Shown here in pieces: positions 1 through 8,492 of a stretch of 64,000 nucleotides of DNA. The notes under the pieces were generated by a model. It saw only the letters and a list, made by a program, of their open reading frames with translations. It had not been told where the DNA came from and did not search any database. A program made the translations under genes and the position numbers. Each line of letters opens with the position of its first letter. Within the stretch, counting starts at the first letter, position 1. Source of the stretch: Evansella clarkii (lineage in GTDB: Bacteria > Bacillota > Bacilli > Bacillales > Salisediminibacteriaceae); the NCBI RefSeq assembly GCF_002019695.1, contig NZ_KV917376.1, positions 854,369 to 918,368 on the forward strand, given 5' to 3'.

Positions 1-707
1 GTTTCCTCGCCAATAAACCGGTACCCTGCTCCCCATACTGTCTGAATAAACTTCGGCGACTTGCTCACGTCCTTCAGTTTGGAACGGAGACCTTTAACAT
101 GCACAGTAACTGTATTATTACCGTCCACATCCTCCAGCTGCCAGATATGCTCGTACAGCTCTGGCTTAGAAAAGGTCCGGAAAGGGTTTTTAGCCAGCAA
201 AAACAATAGTTCAAGTTCCTTAGCCGTCAGAAGAACCTGATCGCCTTCCAGCTGCACAAGCCTGTTAGTAAAATCGATTGTAAGGCCATGCAGGTAGGTC
301 GTTTTCCGGCCTCCTTCTCCTCCATTTTCATAGCGCCTGTACCTTCTTAAGTGAGAGTGAACTCTTGCAGTAAGCTCCTCCAGGCTGAATGGCTTTGTTA
401 TATAATCGTCAGCCCCGGAATCCAGACCAAGCACTTTATTTTCGTCTTCATGTTTGGCACTGATAATGAGAAGAGGAACATCGCTTTCCAGCCGGATCAT
501 CCTGGAAAGGCTGAATCCATCCATTTCCGGCATCATAAGATCAACTAGTACCAGGTCAAACGGCGTCCGCTTAAATTCTTCCCAGCCTTCCTTTCCGGTT
601 GACGCCCAGACAGTATGGAAACCTGCTTTACGGAGATGATCAGCAACGATGCGGGCAATTTCCAGGTCATCTTCCACAATGAGAATATTTTGCTGTGGCA
701 AATTCAT
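1..707 (-). CDS. OmpR/PhoB-family response regulator, truncated by window edge
   Basis: DNA-binding response regulator of a two-component system. The ATG is at 707 and about 235 residues are visible; only the last few residues lie outside the window. The receiver domain (about 1-118) shows the acidic pocket EDD near residue 11, the phosphoacceptor in VLVDLMMPEMDG, and the conserved lysine in DYITKPF. The C-terminal winged helix (about 135-235) ends in WGAGYRFIGEE. A sensor kinase would be expected just beyond coordinate 1, because this gene points out of the window. The specific signal cannot be read from the sequence. Family call is secure. Confidence 0.93.
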   Translation of the reverse strand, partial: MNLPQQNILIVEDDLEIARIVADHLRKAGFHTVWASTGKEGWEEFKRTPFDLVLVDLMMPEMDGFSLSRMIRLESDVPLLIISAKHEDENKVLGLDSGADDYITKPFSLEELTARVHSHLRRYRRYENGGEGGRKTTYLHGLTIDFTNRLVQLEGDQVLLTAKELELLFLLAKNPFRTFSKPELYEHIWQLEDVDGNNTVTVHVKGLRSKLKDVSKSPKFIQTVWGAGYRFIGEE

Positions 708-917
708 CTTTAATACCTTCTTTCTGTCTTCATTATAGCTCCGCCATGTATGTATTTTTTTAATCTTTATATTTGCTTAATAATTACAGATCCCCGCCGG
801 AAAAAGAAAATTCCGAAAACTCCACGAAGGCAACCAGAGTTTATTCTGGTTACCTACGTTATTTTCCAGGGGATTGATTATATGAAAAGTAAAAATCTGA
901 TGAGCCAGCAGTGTTAT
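708..917. other. Intergenic region with hairpin 3' of the protease gene
   Basis: Contains an inverted repeat at about 831-858 (GGTAACCAGA and TCTGGTTGCC on the minus strand) that could end protease transcription, but no clear U-tract follows. No other feature recognised. Confidence 0.3.
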
Positions 918-1766
918 TTACTGGCCTTCTACGTATTCTGCAAAATACTCTGTCGGAACTGCAAGCCCGACCCGTTGTCTCGATCCGCCGTGTTCTATCC
1001 TCGTAGTAGCATAAACAACCGCCACTACCTCACCTTCATGATTTATGACTGGACTGCCGCTGTTCCCCTTGTAAATGGGAGCGTCAAGCATCAGCATTGG
1101 AGCTCCCTGGCCATGGTCTGGCCGGAGCCCGATTACTTCCCCTTTATTAGCTATATAATTAAAGAACAGCGGGTTACCAATAATATAAACCGGCATATCC
1201 GGCTCCCATGTATCAGTAAATTCCAGGGCTGGCCGTTCGGTATCCTCTGGATTTATCCGGAGTACTGAAATATCAATGTCAGGATCGCTTGAAACAACCT
1301 CCGCAAGATGGCTTTCTCCGCCGTCAAAAACAACGAGAATTTCAGGCGCATCTTCTATTACATGATGATTTGTCATAATGTAGCCGTCCTCCGAGAAATA
1401 AAAGCCTGTCCCTTTGCTGTCTCCTGCTCTTACGACCACAACTGACTCTTTATATAACTGGACGTCTTCATTTTGCGAAAGCTCTCTCGATACGGCTAAA
1501 AATTCAACCGTATCAAAATTAAACAGCTGGGGCCACATGCTTAACACACTGCTCAGCATTGCAACTGCTACAATGGAGGCAATCGTCGCCTTTATCCACT
1601 TTCTTTGTTTTTTCGGCTTGAGTTCTTCTTCTGCTTCGTCTTCAGGGGGGTTAAAAAATTCCTCTTTTGTATAATATCTTTCCCCGTCAAAAAACAGCTC
1701 TTCTTCCTGCCTCTCCGGCTTATCCTGCTTGTCCTCATTTTTCTCATCTTTATTATAATCAGTAAT
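918..1766 (-). CDS. Membrane-anchored HtrA-like trypsin-family serine protease
   Basis: Predicted envelope serine endoprotease. The catalytic triad is visible: His in MTNHHVIEDA, Asp in DIDISVLRI and Ser in GNSGSPVIN. The first in-frame ATG (1559) would start inside the membrane segment and lose the N-terminus. In the same frame the coding sequence continues upstream through a charged cytoplasmic region (about 65 residues, rich in E/D/K) and a transmembrane helix (IKATIASIVAVAM). An AGGAGG at 1775-1780 lies 8 nt before an in-frame ATT at 1764-1766. No ATG, GTG or TTG exists between the upstream stop and the membrane helix, so AUU is the most economical start. No PDZ domain is visible. The family is certain; the exact start is inferred. 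Confidence 0.85.
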   Translation of the reverse strand: MTDYNKDEKNEDKQDKPERQEEELFFDGERYYTKEEFFNPPEDEAEEELKPKKQRKWIKATIASIVAVAMLSSVLSMWPQLFNFDTVEFLAVSRELSQNEDVQLYKESVVVVRAGDSKGTGFYFSEDGYIMTNHHVIEDAPEILVVFDGGESHLAEVVSSDPDIDISVLRINPEDTERPALEFTDTWEPDMPVYIIGNPLFFNYIANKGEVIGLRPDHGQGAPMLMLDAPIYKGNSGSPVINHEGEVVAVVYATTRIEHGGSRQRVGLAVPTEYFAEYVEGQ

Positions 1767-1956
1767 CGTGTTCCCCTCCTGACTGCCCTTCCTGCTGCTA
1801 TAATTTTACCATGCGCCGCTTCATTAGTTACAGTCTTTAATCGAACTTCCCATTCTAAATAAACGTTTGTTTAAATTTTATAAAAAAGCGATTGCCTTTA
1901 TGGCCTCTCTCAGTTACCCTTGGCTTAAATGGTGCAGGTAAGGGGGCGAGTAGTGT

Positions 1957-2742
1957 ATGGCTTATGTTAAAGTCAACGGGGTAAAGCTTTTTGTGAGAAC
2001 ATACGGTGACGGTGCTGGAGAACCTGTTGTTGTCCTGCATGGCCTTCATTCCTCCCATGCCTCGATGCTTCCTGTCATCAACGGACTAAAGAAAAAGTAT
2101 AAAGTCATCGCTTATGATTGCCGGGGTCACGGCCGGAGTGAAAAACCCGTAAACTACAGCCTGAAGGATCATTCAGAAGATTTGAAGTCGATTATCGGCC
2201 ATTATGGGCTGGAGAAAGTTAATGTAATAGGGTTCTCGATGGGAAGCTACATTGTCCAGCAGACAGCAATCCTGTCTCCAGACCTGTTTAAAAAGATTAT
2301 CTTAATTGCCCCTAAGTCCCGTGGAGCAGGATCGTCTGTAGAAGAACTTCTTAAGGGACAGGGGATAAGTCTAAGTGAGTTGTCGGAATTAAAGCTTGGG
2401 CGGTTACTTTCCAGACAGTTGTTCTCTCCGGGGACTTCCTTCCTGAAAAAAATAAAGCCTATGCTTTTAAAAAGGTTTTCCCCTGGCCTCACTTCTGTTC
2501 AAAGAATGACAGCAAGTCATGCATTAAAGGGATTTGATTTCACAGTGGATTTAAAAGAGCTGCCAGCCCCGACACTCATACTCTCCGGAAAAGAAGATAA
2601 AATCAATCCCCCTGAGCTGGGACAGGAAACAGCTTCTCATATTCCCAGCTGCGAGTTCCTCCTTTTTGAAAAATCCGGCCACATGATTCATTTTGAAGAG
2701 GAAAAAAAGTGTATTCAGGCTATTAATAAGTTTTTAAGTTGA
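1957..2742 (+). CDS. Alpha/beta-hydrolase fold protein
   Basis: A 261-residue cytoplasmic hydrolase with the full catalytic set: oxyanion HG in VVLHGLHSS, nucleophile elbow GFSMGS (Ser about 95), acid in SGKEDKINPPE and His in KSGHMIHFEE near the C-terminus. No signal peptide. The start follows a GGGGGCGAG-type ribosome site. It is transcribed away from the protease and followed by a tandem-repeat array, so it is probably monocistronic. It resembles esterases/lipases of the YvaK/BioH type, but the substrate cannot be assigned. Confidence 0.88.
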   Translation: MAYVKVNGVKLFVRTYGDGAGEPVVVLHGLHSSHASMLPVINGLKKKYKVIAYDCRGHGRSEKPVNYSLKDHSEDLKSIIGHYGLEKVNVIGFSMGSYIVQQTAILSPDLFKKIILIAPKSRGAGSSVEELLKGQGISLSELSELKLGRLLSRQLFSPGTSFLKKIKPMLLKRFSPGLTSVQRMTASHALKGFDFTVDLKELPAPTLILSGKEDKINPPELGQETASHIPSCEFLLFEKSGHMIHFEEEKKCIQAINKFLS

Positions 2743-2794
2743 TAAGGTAATTGCAGGTTGAAGTGGCAGGACCTTAGATTGCTCAATTGGTTCT

Positions 2795-3165
2795 CTCGCG
2801 TTACCGCTTCGGGCGAATTTTTACTCGAGCGGGTATGCGAGGCGTTCTCGCGTTACCACTTGAGGACAATTTTTACTCGAGCGGGCATGCGAGACGCTCT
2901 CGCGTTACCGCTTGAGACCAACTTTCCCTCGAGCGGGCATGCGAGATGCTCTCACGTTACCACTTCCGGCTAATTTCCCCTCGAGCGGGCATGCGAGACG
3001 CTCTTGCGTTACCGCTTCCGGCTAATTTTCCCTCGAGGCAAGACACCTTCGCGTTACCACTTCCGGCTAATTTTCCTTCGTGCCGGTATGCAAGACACCC
3101 TCGCGTTACCACTTCCGGCTAATTTTCCTTCGTGCCGGTATGCGAGACACCCTCGCGTTACCGAA
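2795..3165. repeat. Extragenic 52-bp tandem repeat array, about 7.2 units
   Basis: Units begin with CTCGCGTTACC at 2795, 2847, 2899, 2951, 3003, 3048, 3100 and 3152. The period is 52 bp except for one 45-bp unit (3003-3047). Each unit starts CTCGC and ends GCGAG, so each can form a short hairpin. The period is not a multiple of three and the spurious reading frames across it have no start signals, so it is noncoding. Units drift from CTCGAGCGGGCATG to TTCGTGCCGGTATG along the array, indicating stepwise duplication. Confidence 0.9.
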
Positions 3166-3388
3166 CTCTTCTATTTTTTATCAGTTAAGCCCACACCAAA
3201 AGTACGTCATATTACGCTTCCCGGCTGACTCAGGAATTTCGGTCTGCCTGATTCACTAGGACTTTTTACTAAATTTTTACCTTAGACAAATTTCTACAAT
3301 AACTTTCCTGGCAATATTATATGCTGATAATTATGGTACTCTCTTATTAATTTAACAAATCAAAGTATAAATAAAGGCGGAGACTAAT

Positions 3389-3565
3389 ATGGTAACTATA
3401 TTAAAAAAATACACGCTGTTAACTCAAATTAAGATCAAACAAAGGAAAATGTATGTTAACGCAAAGAAACTCAGCTTTACAGATCCTAGGGTTGTAGATT
3501 GCAGCCAGCAATTGGACAAGCTCCTGAATGAGTATCAGTCCAAATATAAAAACAACTTATATTAG
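3389..3565 (+). CDS. Spo0E-like aspartyl-phosphate phosphatase
   Basis: A 58-residue protein with the Spo0E family layout: a basic first helix (QIKIKQRKMYVNAKKL), a turn (SFTDPRVVD) and the signature helix CSQQLDKLLNEYQ. Family members dephosphorylate Spo0A~P and delay sporulation, and the S-x-x-L-D core is the active motif in that family. AAAGGCGGAG precedes the ATG by 7 nt. A related gene sits at 25901-26074. Which response regulator it acts on cannot be read. Confidence 0.82.
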   Translation: MVTILKKYTLLTQIKIKQRKMYVNAKKLSFTDPRVVDCSQQLDKLLNEYQSKYKNNLY

Positions 3566-3844
3566 GAAAACTTTCTGCTAATTAGCTTTCCTTCCATTTA
3601 ACCGGGCTTTTCAGACAGATGGTTTCTTAATAGTTCTTTTTCATTCTGTCCGTGTAAATATAAAGTCCAGGTTCCTCCTGACCTCAAGTTATCGCTTCTT
3701 TTGTGTGGACATGCGGATAGAATTCGTATACCTGCATACAAAAAGCCTGTCCCAGGCGAGACAAGCTTCCTCCGGCACCTGCTCTGAGAGCTTCCGGAAA
3801 TAACTCTATGCTGTTAACAATCTGAAGTTTCTTTCTGCTCTTTT

Positions 3845-4045
3845 TTACGGCCAGTCAGTTTGTTCAGAGCTGAACTTGTTTCTTTTACAAAGCTCAGCAT
3901 GAACACCCTGTCCCTGCAGCTTACTGATAATTTGTTGTACAGACTTTTTCTGGTATCCTCTTTCCTGTCCGGAAGAGCTTATCATGTTGGAAACTGCCGG
4001 TTTCTCGGCGGAAGGAGCATATTTGTGAAAGTCGGTGACATCCAT
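3845..4045 (-). CDS. Small protein, probable two-component regulon member
   Basis: A 66-residue hydrophilic protein starting MDVTDFHKYAPS, with one Cys, no signal peptide and no membrane segment. I do not recognise the family. It is likely a real gene because an AGAGGTG ribosome site precedes the ATG at 4045. Further upstream is a promoter built like that of the response regulator gene at 7519: two GTTCATA half-sites 11 bp apart (4182-4199), then a 9-nt gap and a perfect TATAAT. A longer reading from a GTG at 4054 is less well placed relative to the ribosome site. Confidence 0.62.
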   Translation of the reverse strand: MDVTDFHKYAPSAEKPAVSNMISSSGQERGYQKKSVQQIISKLQGQGVHAELCKRNKFSSEQTDWP

Positions 4046-4166
4046 TAGCAACACACCTCTTTACTTTTGCCAGGAACAGGCGGCTGTTTCTTTCTTCCTG
4101 CGTTGGAGAAGAAGCAGCTCACCTGCTAAGCCCTGGCTTTTTTTAGGCTTGCCCTTATCTTCTTTT

Positions 4167-4199
4167 ATTATAAATCATTTATATGAACTAATTATGAAC
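4167..4199 (-). promoter_or_regulatory. Response-regulator operator and -10 of the small gene
   Basis: On the minus strand, GTTCATA occurs twice with 11-bp spacing (4193-4199 and 4182-4188). TATAAT follows 9 nt after the second copy. This half-site spacing is typical of OmpR-family dimers. The same architecture lies before the gene at 7519. Confidence 0.6.
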
Positions 4200-4254
4200 T
4201 CAAAAACATTTACAGATTTTTTTACAATTTGGCTCTGTTCACTTTATTTTGGTT

Positions 4255-5337
4255 TTACGCTTCCCGCTGCCGCAGCTTCCATATCCTGTATAAATGGGAG
4301 ACGATTACCTTCCCTACTGCATAAGCAGGTACAGCAAGGATCATACCTACAATTCCGGCAAACCGCCCTGCAACAAGTACCAGGAACAGTACAGTTACCG
4401 GATGCATTTTCATCTGCTTACCCATTACCTGGGGCTGAATCAGTATGCTTTCAAGCTGCTGAACGATGACAATGACGATGATAACGAGCAGTGCCATAAA
4501 TGGAGAATGAAGCAGTCCTACTATGACGGCCGGCACAGCTCCGATCCATGGCCCGAGATATGGTATGACGTTAGTTACCATGGCAATCAGCGCAAGGATC
4601 AAGGCGTAGTCAAGTCCGATAATGGTGAAAGAAATATAACATAATACCCCGATAAAAGAGCAGACAATTAAAACTCCTTTTATATAAGAGCTAAGTTTCT
4701 CATCAAGGGCATGCATAATTTTCCTGACTTCATCCTGCTGGTTACGATTAAAAAACTGGACGATTCTTTCAGGAAACTTTTCTCCTTCTTTAAGCATATA
4801 GAAAAGGATAAACGGTACGATAAAAAACAATAGCAGAAAATTAACAACTGCTCCGAGAAAACTTACTACGTTGGTAGTGACTCCCCTGACAAAGCTGTTT
4901 ACCATACTTCCCAGCTGTTCAAGCTGATCTTCCAGGATGAAATTTTCCGTCAGGTCAAGCTGATGGATAAGTTCACTTTGCTGAATCTGAGCCAGTAAAA
5001 TCTGGATTTCTGTAATGACCATTGGCAGGTTATCCATCAAACTGAGAAACTGATCTCTGACTTCCGGAACAATCAGAGAGAAAACACTAACGAGCAGACC
5101 CGTAAATCCCAGGTAGATGATAATAATTGAAAGTGTGCGGGGAATTTTTCTGTCCAGCAGCCGCACAACAGGCCGAAATAAATAAAACAGCACCCCTGCA
5201 AGGAGCACAGGAACAAATAGAGTCTGTACCAGAATTAAAACAGGCTGAAACAGCCAGTCAATAAGCGTGCCGAGATATATGATCAGAAATAATATAATAA
5301 CTCCAATCCCTGTCTGAAATAACTTATTATGAAACAT
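4255..5337 (-). CDS. AI-2E family membrane transporter
   Basis: About 360 residues of the PF01594 family: several N-terminal transmembrane helices, a central cytosolic/amphipathic stretch (about 80-140) and a C-terminal cluster of helices with the family's PYLGPWIGAVPA segment. Members include putative autoinducer-2 exporters and Na+/H+ antiporter-like proteins, so the transported substrate is unknown. The start at 5337 is preferred to an ATG at 5361 because AAGGAG lies 7 nt before it. It stands alone between the two-component system terminator and the small gene at 4045. Confidence 0.88.
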   Translation of the reverse strand: MFHNKLFQTGIGVIILFLIIYLGTLIDWLFQPVLILVQTLFVPVLLAGVLFYLFRPVVRLLDRKIPRTLSIIIIYLGFTGLLVSVFSLIVPEVRDQFLSLMDNLPMVITEIQILLAQIQQSELIHQLDLTENFILEDQLEQLGSMVNSFVRGVTTNVVSFLGAVVNFLLLFFIVPFILFYMLKEGEKFPERIVQFFNRNQQDEVRKIMHALDEKLSSYIKGVLIVCSFIGVLCYISFTIIGLDYALILALIAMVTNVIPYLGPWIGAVPAVIVGLLHSPFMALLVIIVIVIVQQLESILIQPQVMGKQMKMHPVTVLFLVLVAGRFAGIVGMILAVPAYAVGKVIVSHLYRIWKLRQREA

Positions 5338-5377
5338 TTGATAGCTCCTTAAACCCCGCATTATGTAATCGAAGACG

Positions 5378-5403
5378 AAAAAGCCTTCAGTGAAGGCTTT
5401 TTC
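5378..5403 (-). terminator. Terminator of the two-component operon
   Basis: Stem AAAGCCTTCA/TGAAGGCTTT with A-tracts and T-tracts on both sides, 85 nt past the kinase stop codon. Confidence 0.85.
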
Positions 5404-5487
5404 CTATAAATACTCACTACTATCTATATTAATCTTTTTAGCCAACTTTATCATTATTAATCTGCAATTAAATAAAATTTTACTACC

Positions 5488-6876
5488 TTATTTTTCCCCT
5501 GTTGTATTAAAACTTCTGTACAAGGTAACCGTGAAGACTGATCCTTCTCCTTCTTTGCTGTCTACGTCAATGAAGGCATTATGGAGCTCCAGTATTTTTT
5601 TGACAATCGACAACCCAAGGCCGGTCCCTTCTGTGGAGCTGCTTCTGGCCTTATCCACTTTGTAAAACCTTTCGAATAAATAAGGGATCGCTTTTTCTGG
5701 TATTCCTTTACCGGTGTCGGACACACTAACCTTGACCATTTCGCCTTCCTTTTGCATAACAACCCGGATCTCTCCACCATCCTCTGAATATTTAACAGCA
5801 TTGCTTATCAGATTCAGCCATACTTGTTTGAGGAGATCCTCATCCCCTGATGCCAGTATCGGCTCCAGTTCCAGATGAATTCTTAAGCTTTTATCTTTCC
5901 ATTGCGGCTCTGTAGCAAGCACCACTCTTCTGATTTGTTCATCAAGCCTGAAGCTGACCAGGTTAAATGGATAATGCTCTGATTCAAGTGACGCCAGCTG
6001 CAGCAGACTTTCGCTTACTCTTGAGAGCCTTTCTGTCTCCTGATATATAATATCTAAATATTCTTTCTGGCTCTCCAGCGGCACAACTTCGTCCCGGATC
6101 GCTTTCGTAAATCCTCTGATCGAAGTCAGGGGCGATTGGATTTCATGGGAAACGCTGCTGACAAAATCTTCTCTCATTTGATCTGTTTTCTCTACTTCAG
6201 ATGCCATATGGTTAAAACTTCTGATCAGTTCCCCAACTTCACTTTTATCGTTCTTGCTCTTGATCCGGGTGGAAAAGTTCCCTTTTGCTATTTCTTTTGC
6301 AGCTCCCGTTAATTTCCGTATAGGATCTACTATATACCTGGAAGCGAGAACGATAAGCAGGCTCCCGGTAATCAAAACAAGAAGCAGTGCAATAAGAATA
6401 ACTTTTCTGACAGCCTGTTCTTCTTCCTCGTAATCAACATGGACATACAGTGTATAGTTTTCCCCGTTTATTTCAATTGGCATGCCGCCCACTCTTGTGT
6501 ATGCATCCTGATAAACAAACGGAGTACCCGGTCCTGATCTGTGTATACCAGCTGCTGCCCCTTCATTAATCACCCCAGGGTTATCGGTTGCATAAACGAG
6601 ACCATCTTCCCCTTCAATAAAAACATTGAAATGAAATTCTTGAAGCCTTTCAATAAGCCCGGGTATTTGGTCAGCTTCCGCCGACTCAATAAGCCCCGCT
6701 ACTCCTGTAGTGATATCAATAATCTCTTCCTCGAACCCCGTATCTTCCGGAAAAAACAATGAAGTAATTACAAACGAGACAAATAAGCTAATTAACACAA
6801 TACTGATAAAGATACCAACAATTCGCAGGTAAATGCTTCTTTTGAGCACTTTACATTTCCTCCAGACGGTAACCAA
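5488..6876 (-). CDS. Sensor histidine kinase (HAMP-HisKA-HATPase)
   Basis: A 462-residue membrane kinase. N-terminal helix at about 13-35, extracytoplasmic sensor of about 130 residues, second helix at about 160-182, and HAMP at about 183-235. The phosphoacceptor is in SSVSHEIQSPLTSIRG. The ATPase shows NLISNAVKYS (N box), DTGKGIP (G1), ERFYKVDKARS (F box) and GTGLGLSIVKK (G2). It overlaps the response regulator gene by 26 bp and forms an operon with it. The terminator at 5378-5403 closes the unit. The sensor domain is not one I can name. Confidence 0.95.
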   Translation of the reverse strand: MVTVWRKCKVLKRSIYLRIVGIFISIVLISLFVSFVITSLFFPEDTGFEEEIIDITTGVAGLIESAEADQIPGLIERLQEFHFNVFIEGEDGLVYATDNPGVINEGAAAGIHRSGPGTPFVYQDAYTRVGGMPIEINGENYTLYVHVDYEEEEQAVRKVILIALLLVLITGSLLIVLASRYIVDPIRKLTGAAKEIAKGNFSTRIKSKNDKSEVGELIRSFNHMASEVEKTDQMREDFVSSVSHEIQSPLTSIRGFTKAIRDEVVPLESQKEYLDIIYQETERLSRVSESLLQLASLESEHYPFNLVSFRLDEQIRRVVLATEPQWKDKSLRIHLELEPILASGDEDLLKQVWLNLISNAVKYSEDGGEIRVVMQKEGEMVKVSVSDTGKGIPEKAIPYLFERFYKVDKARSSSTEGTGLGLSIVKKILELHNAFIDVDSKEGEGSVFTVTLYRSFNTTGEK

Positions 6877-7519
6877 GACCTCTGACTGTAGTGATTATTA
6901 TATTTTTAAAGGGGAAAATCTGCTCTCTTAAACGTTTAATATGAACATCAACTGTCCGTTCATCCCCTTCATAATCATAACCCCAGATTTTCTCAATGAG
7001 CTGAGCCCTTGTAAAAACTTTACCCGGCGACCCTGCAAGAGTAAATAACAGTTCGCATTCCTTCCGTTTCAGATGAACGGAAGCATCCTCAGATTCCGCT
7101 GTCAGCCTGTCTAAATCAACAGTAACTGAACCAGCAGTTACTTTATTTTCTGATCCTGGGTGATAGCGTTTCAGCAGGGCCTTTACCCTTAGCGTTAGCT
7201 CTACCGGGTCGAAAGGTTTTACTAAATAATCATCTGTTCCAGCATGAAAGCCCTTTACCTTATCCTGGGATTCTCCTTTAGCAGTCACCATCAGTATTGG
7301 AATATCCATAAATGAGCGAATGTCTTCTGTGAGCTCTAGCCCATCCAGATTGGGCATCATCACATCTACAATCGCCAGATCAATTTTTTCCTTTGTTAAC
7401 AGGTCCAGAGCCGCCTGGCCATCAGCCGCTTCCAGTACAGAATAACCGCTGTTCTCCAGATAAAGGCGGATGAGTTTTCTAATATGGGCGTCATCATCGG
7501 CAACAAGTATAGTATTCAT
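6851..7519 (-). CDS. OmpR-family response regulator
   Basis: A 222-residue regulator. The receiver shows ADDDAH (acidic pocket), phosphoacceptor in AIVDVMMPNLDG, the switch Thr in MVTAKG, and Lys in YLVKPFDP. The winged-helix domain ends GLGYRLEEM. It is the first gene of the operon with the kinase at 5488. Its promoter carries two TTCATA half-sites 11 bp apart (7571-7588), suggesting autoregulation. The same pattern precedes the small gene at 4045, a probable second target. Confidence 0.95.
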   Translation of the reverse strand: MNTILVADDDAHIRKLIRLYLENSGYSVLEAADGQAALDLLTKEKIDLAIVDVMMPNLDGLELTEDIRSFMDIPILMVTAKGESQDKVKGFHAGTDDYLVKPFDPVELTLRVKALLKRYHPGSENKVTAGSVTVDLDRLTAESEDASVHLKRKECELLFTLAGSPGKVFTRAQLIEKIWGYDYEGDERTVDVHIKRLREQIFPFKNIIITTVRGLGYRLEEM

Positions 7520-7555
7520 CTTTTTCAGCCTTTCTTCATATCATTCGTCACCGTT

Positions 7556-7588
7556 AGCATAGCATTCTTTTATGAACTATGTATGAAA
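7556..7588 (-). promoter_or_regulatory. Operator and -10 of the two-component operon
   Basis: The minus strand reads TTTCATA, then GTTCATA 11 bp later (7588 to 7571). A 9-nt gap and TATGCT as the -10 follow. The layout matches 4167-4199. Confidence 0.58.
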
Positions 7589-7602
7589 TTCCGCTAACTA
7601 AA

Positions 7603-7635
7603 ATAAAAAACGTATTCCTGATTACAGGAATACGC
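7603..7635 (-). terminator. Terminator of the CBS-domain gene
   Basis: Stem CGTATTCCTG/CAGGAATACG; on the minus strand it is followed by TTTTTTATTTT. It lies 59 nt past the CBS gene stop. Confidence 0.88.
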
Positions 7636-7693
7636 TGTCAGTCAGCAGCTTTTTTGGGGATATACAGGATGTGTGTAATCCCTGGCAAGCTGC

Positions 7694-8134
7694 TTAATAC
7701 AAGTCCCGGCCATCGGCATTAGGGACAGAGATATTTGATAAAGCCTCTTCCGCCTCATCCTGGTAAATATTCTGTCTGGCAAGGTCACCTATTGCCAGCA
7801 TTCCCACAAGCTGTCCATTTTCCACGACAGGGAGCCTGCGGATCTGATTTTCTCCCATGATCCTGGCGGCTTCATGGATATCCATATTTGCGTCAGCTAC
7901 TTTTAATCCCTCACTCATACACTGGGAAACAGGTGAATGAGCAGCAAGACCTCTGGCAGTCGCTCGAAGAGTAATATCCCTGTCCGTTAAGATCCCTCTA
8001 ACCTGTCCATTTTCCACAACCGGTATTGCGCCAATATCATTCTGGTCCATTAGAGCTGCTGCTTCCTGAATGGATTGCTGCGGAGAAACGGAAACCACAT
8101 TGGTGCTCATTAAATCTCTGATCATTTGGCTCAT
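7694..8134 (-). CDS. Tandem CBS-domain protein
   Basis: A 146-residue cytosolic protein made of two CBS motifs (about 7-62 and 72-128), each with the GxxPV-x-ENGQ-x-G hairpin, e.g. GAIPVVENGQVRGILTDRD. Such stand-alone CBS pairs usually bind adenosine nucleotides and sense energy or redox state. It resembles B. subtilis YhcV. GAAAGGAGCGATAAA precedes the ATG. It is monocistronic, with its own terminator. Confidence 0.87.
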   Translation of the reverse strand: MSQMIRDLMSTNVVSVSPQQSIQEAAALMDQNDIGAIPVVENGQVRGILTDRDITLRATARGLAAHSPVSQCMSEGLKVADANMDIHEAARIMGENQIRRLPVVENGQLVGMLAIGDLARQNIYQDEAEEALSNISVPNADGRDLY

Positions 8135-8492
8135 TTTATCGCTCCTTTCGCTGTTATCTTTTGCAAAATGGTGAAATTAATGCGAAAGAAAACCCATGAA
8201 TGATGAGCAATGAAAGATCTTGAATTTTTTTAGTTATTGTCGAAACCAGAGGACTTTCGAACGCCTGCACAGGTAATAATTTCCATAAAAACCAACTTAT
8301 ATTACGATCAAGTAACAGGGAGTTTTTAGTTAAATAACATTCGCAGAAAAGGGTTTATTTTTATACCCTGCTGCATGTAGTATTAAACCTGCGAGCGGGA
8401 CAAGCCGCCGAAACAGCAGTAAAAAAACTTCATAAAAAACTTAACAGACTTTATATATATAATTTTTTAGAGAAAGTGGGAGAGGAAAGTAA
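8135..8492. other. Long leader and promoter region of the NlpC/P60 gene
   Basis: A 358-bp gap. It contains a GGGTTTATTTTTATACCC hairpin (about 8350-8367), the 33-bp block at 8373-8405 shared with the paralogue's upstream region, and an AT-rich TATATATAAT stretch about 25-40 nt before the start codon that could be a -10. No further gene seen. Confidence 0.55.
8373..8405 (+). promoter_or_regulatory. Conserved upstream block shared by both NlpC/P60 genes
   Basis: It matches 56186-56154 (minus strand) at 30 of 33 positions. It starts GCATGTA, has TATTAAA in the centre, and ends AGCGGGACAAGC. It sits 87 nt before this start codon and 85 nt before the other. The flanks have diverged much more, so the block is under selection. 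Confidence 0.6.

Noticed and set aside
750-1268. 172-codon plus-strand open frame
   Set aside because: It lies antisense to the serine protease, whose catalytic motifs are clear, and has no ribosome site.
2795-3165. CRISPR array
   Set aside because: Units are contiguous tandem repeats with gradual drift and no unique spacers; no cas genes nearby.
8373-8405. ydaO-type c-di-AMP riboswitch before the NlpC/P60 gene
   Set aside because: The TTAAA..CTG..AGCGGGAC block is reminiscent of one arm, and cell-wall hydrolases are known targets, but the other conserved blocks of that riboswitch are missing and a -10-like sequence lies downstream.
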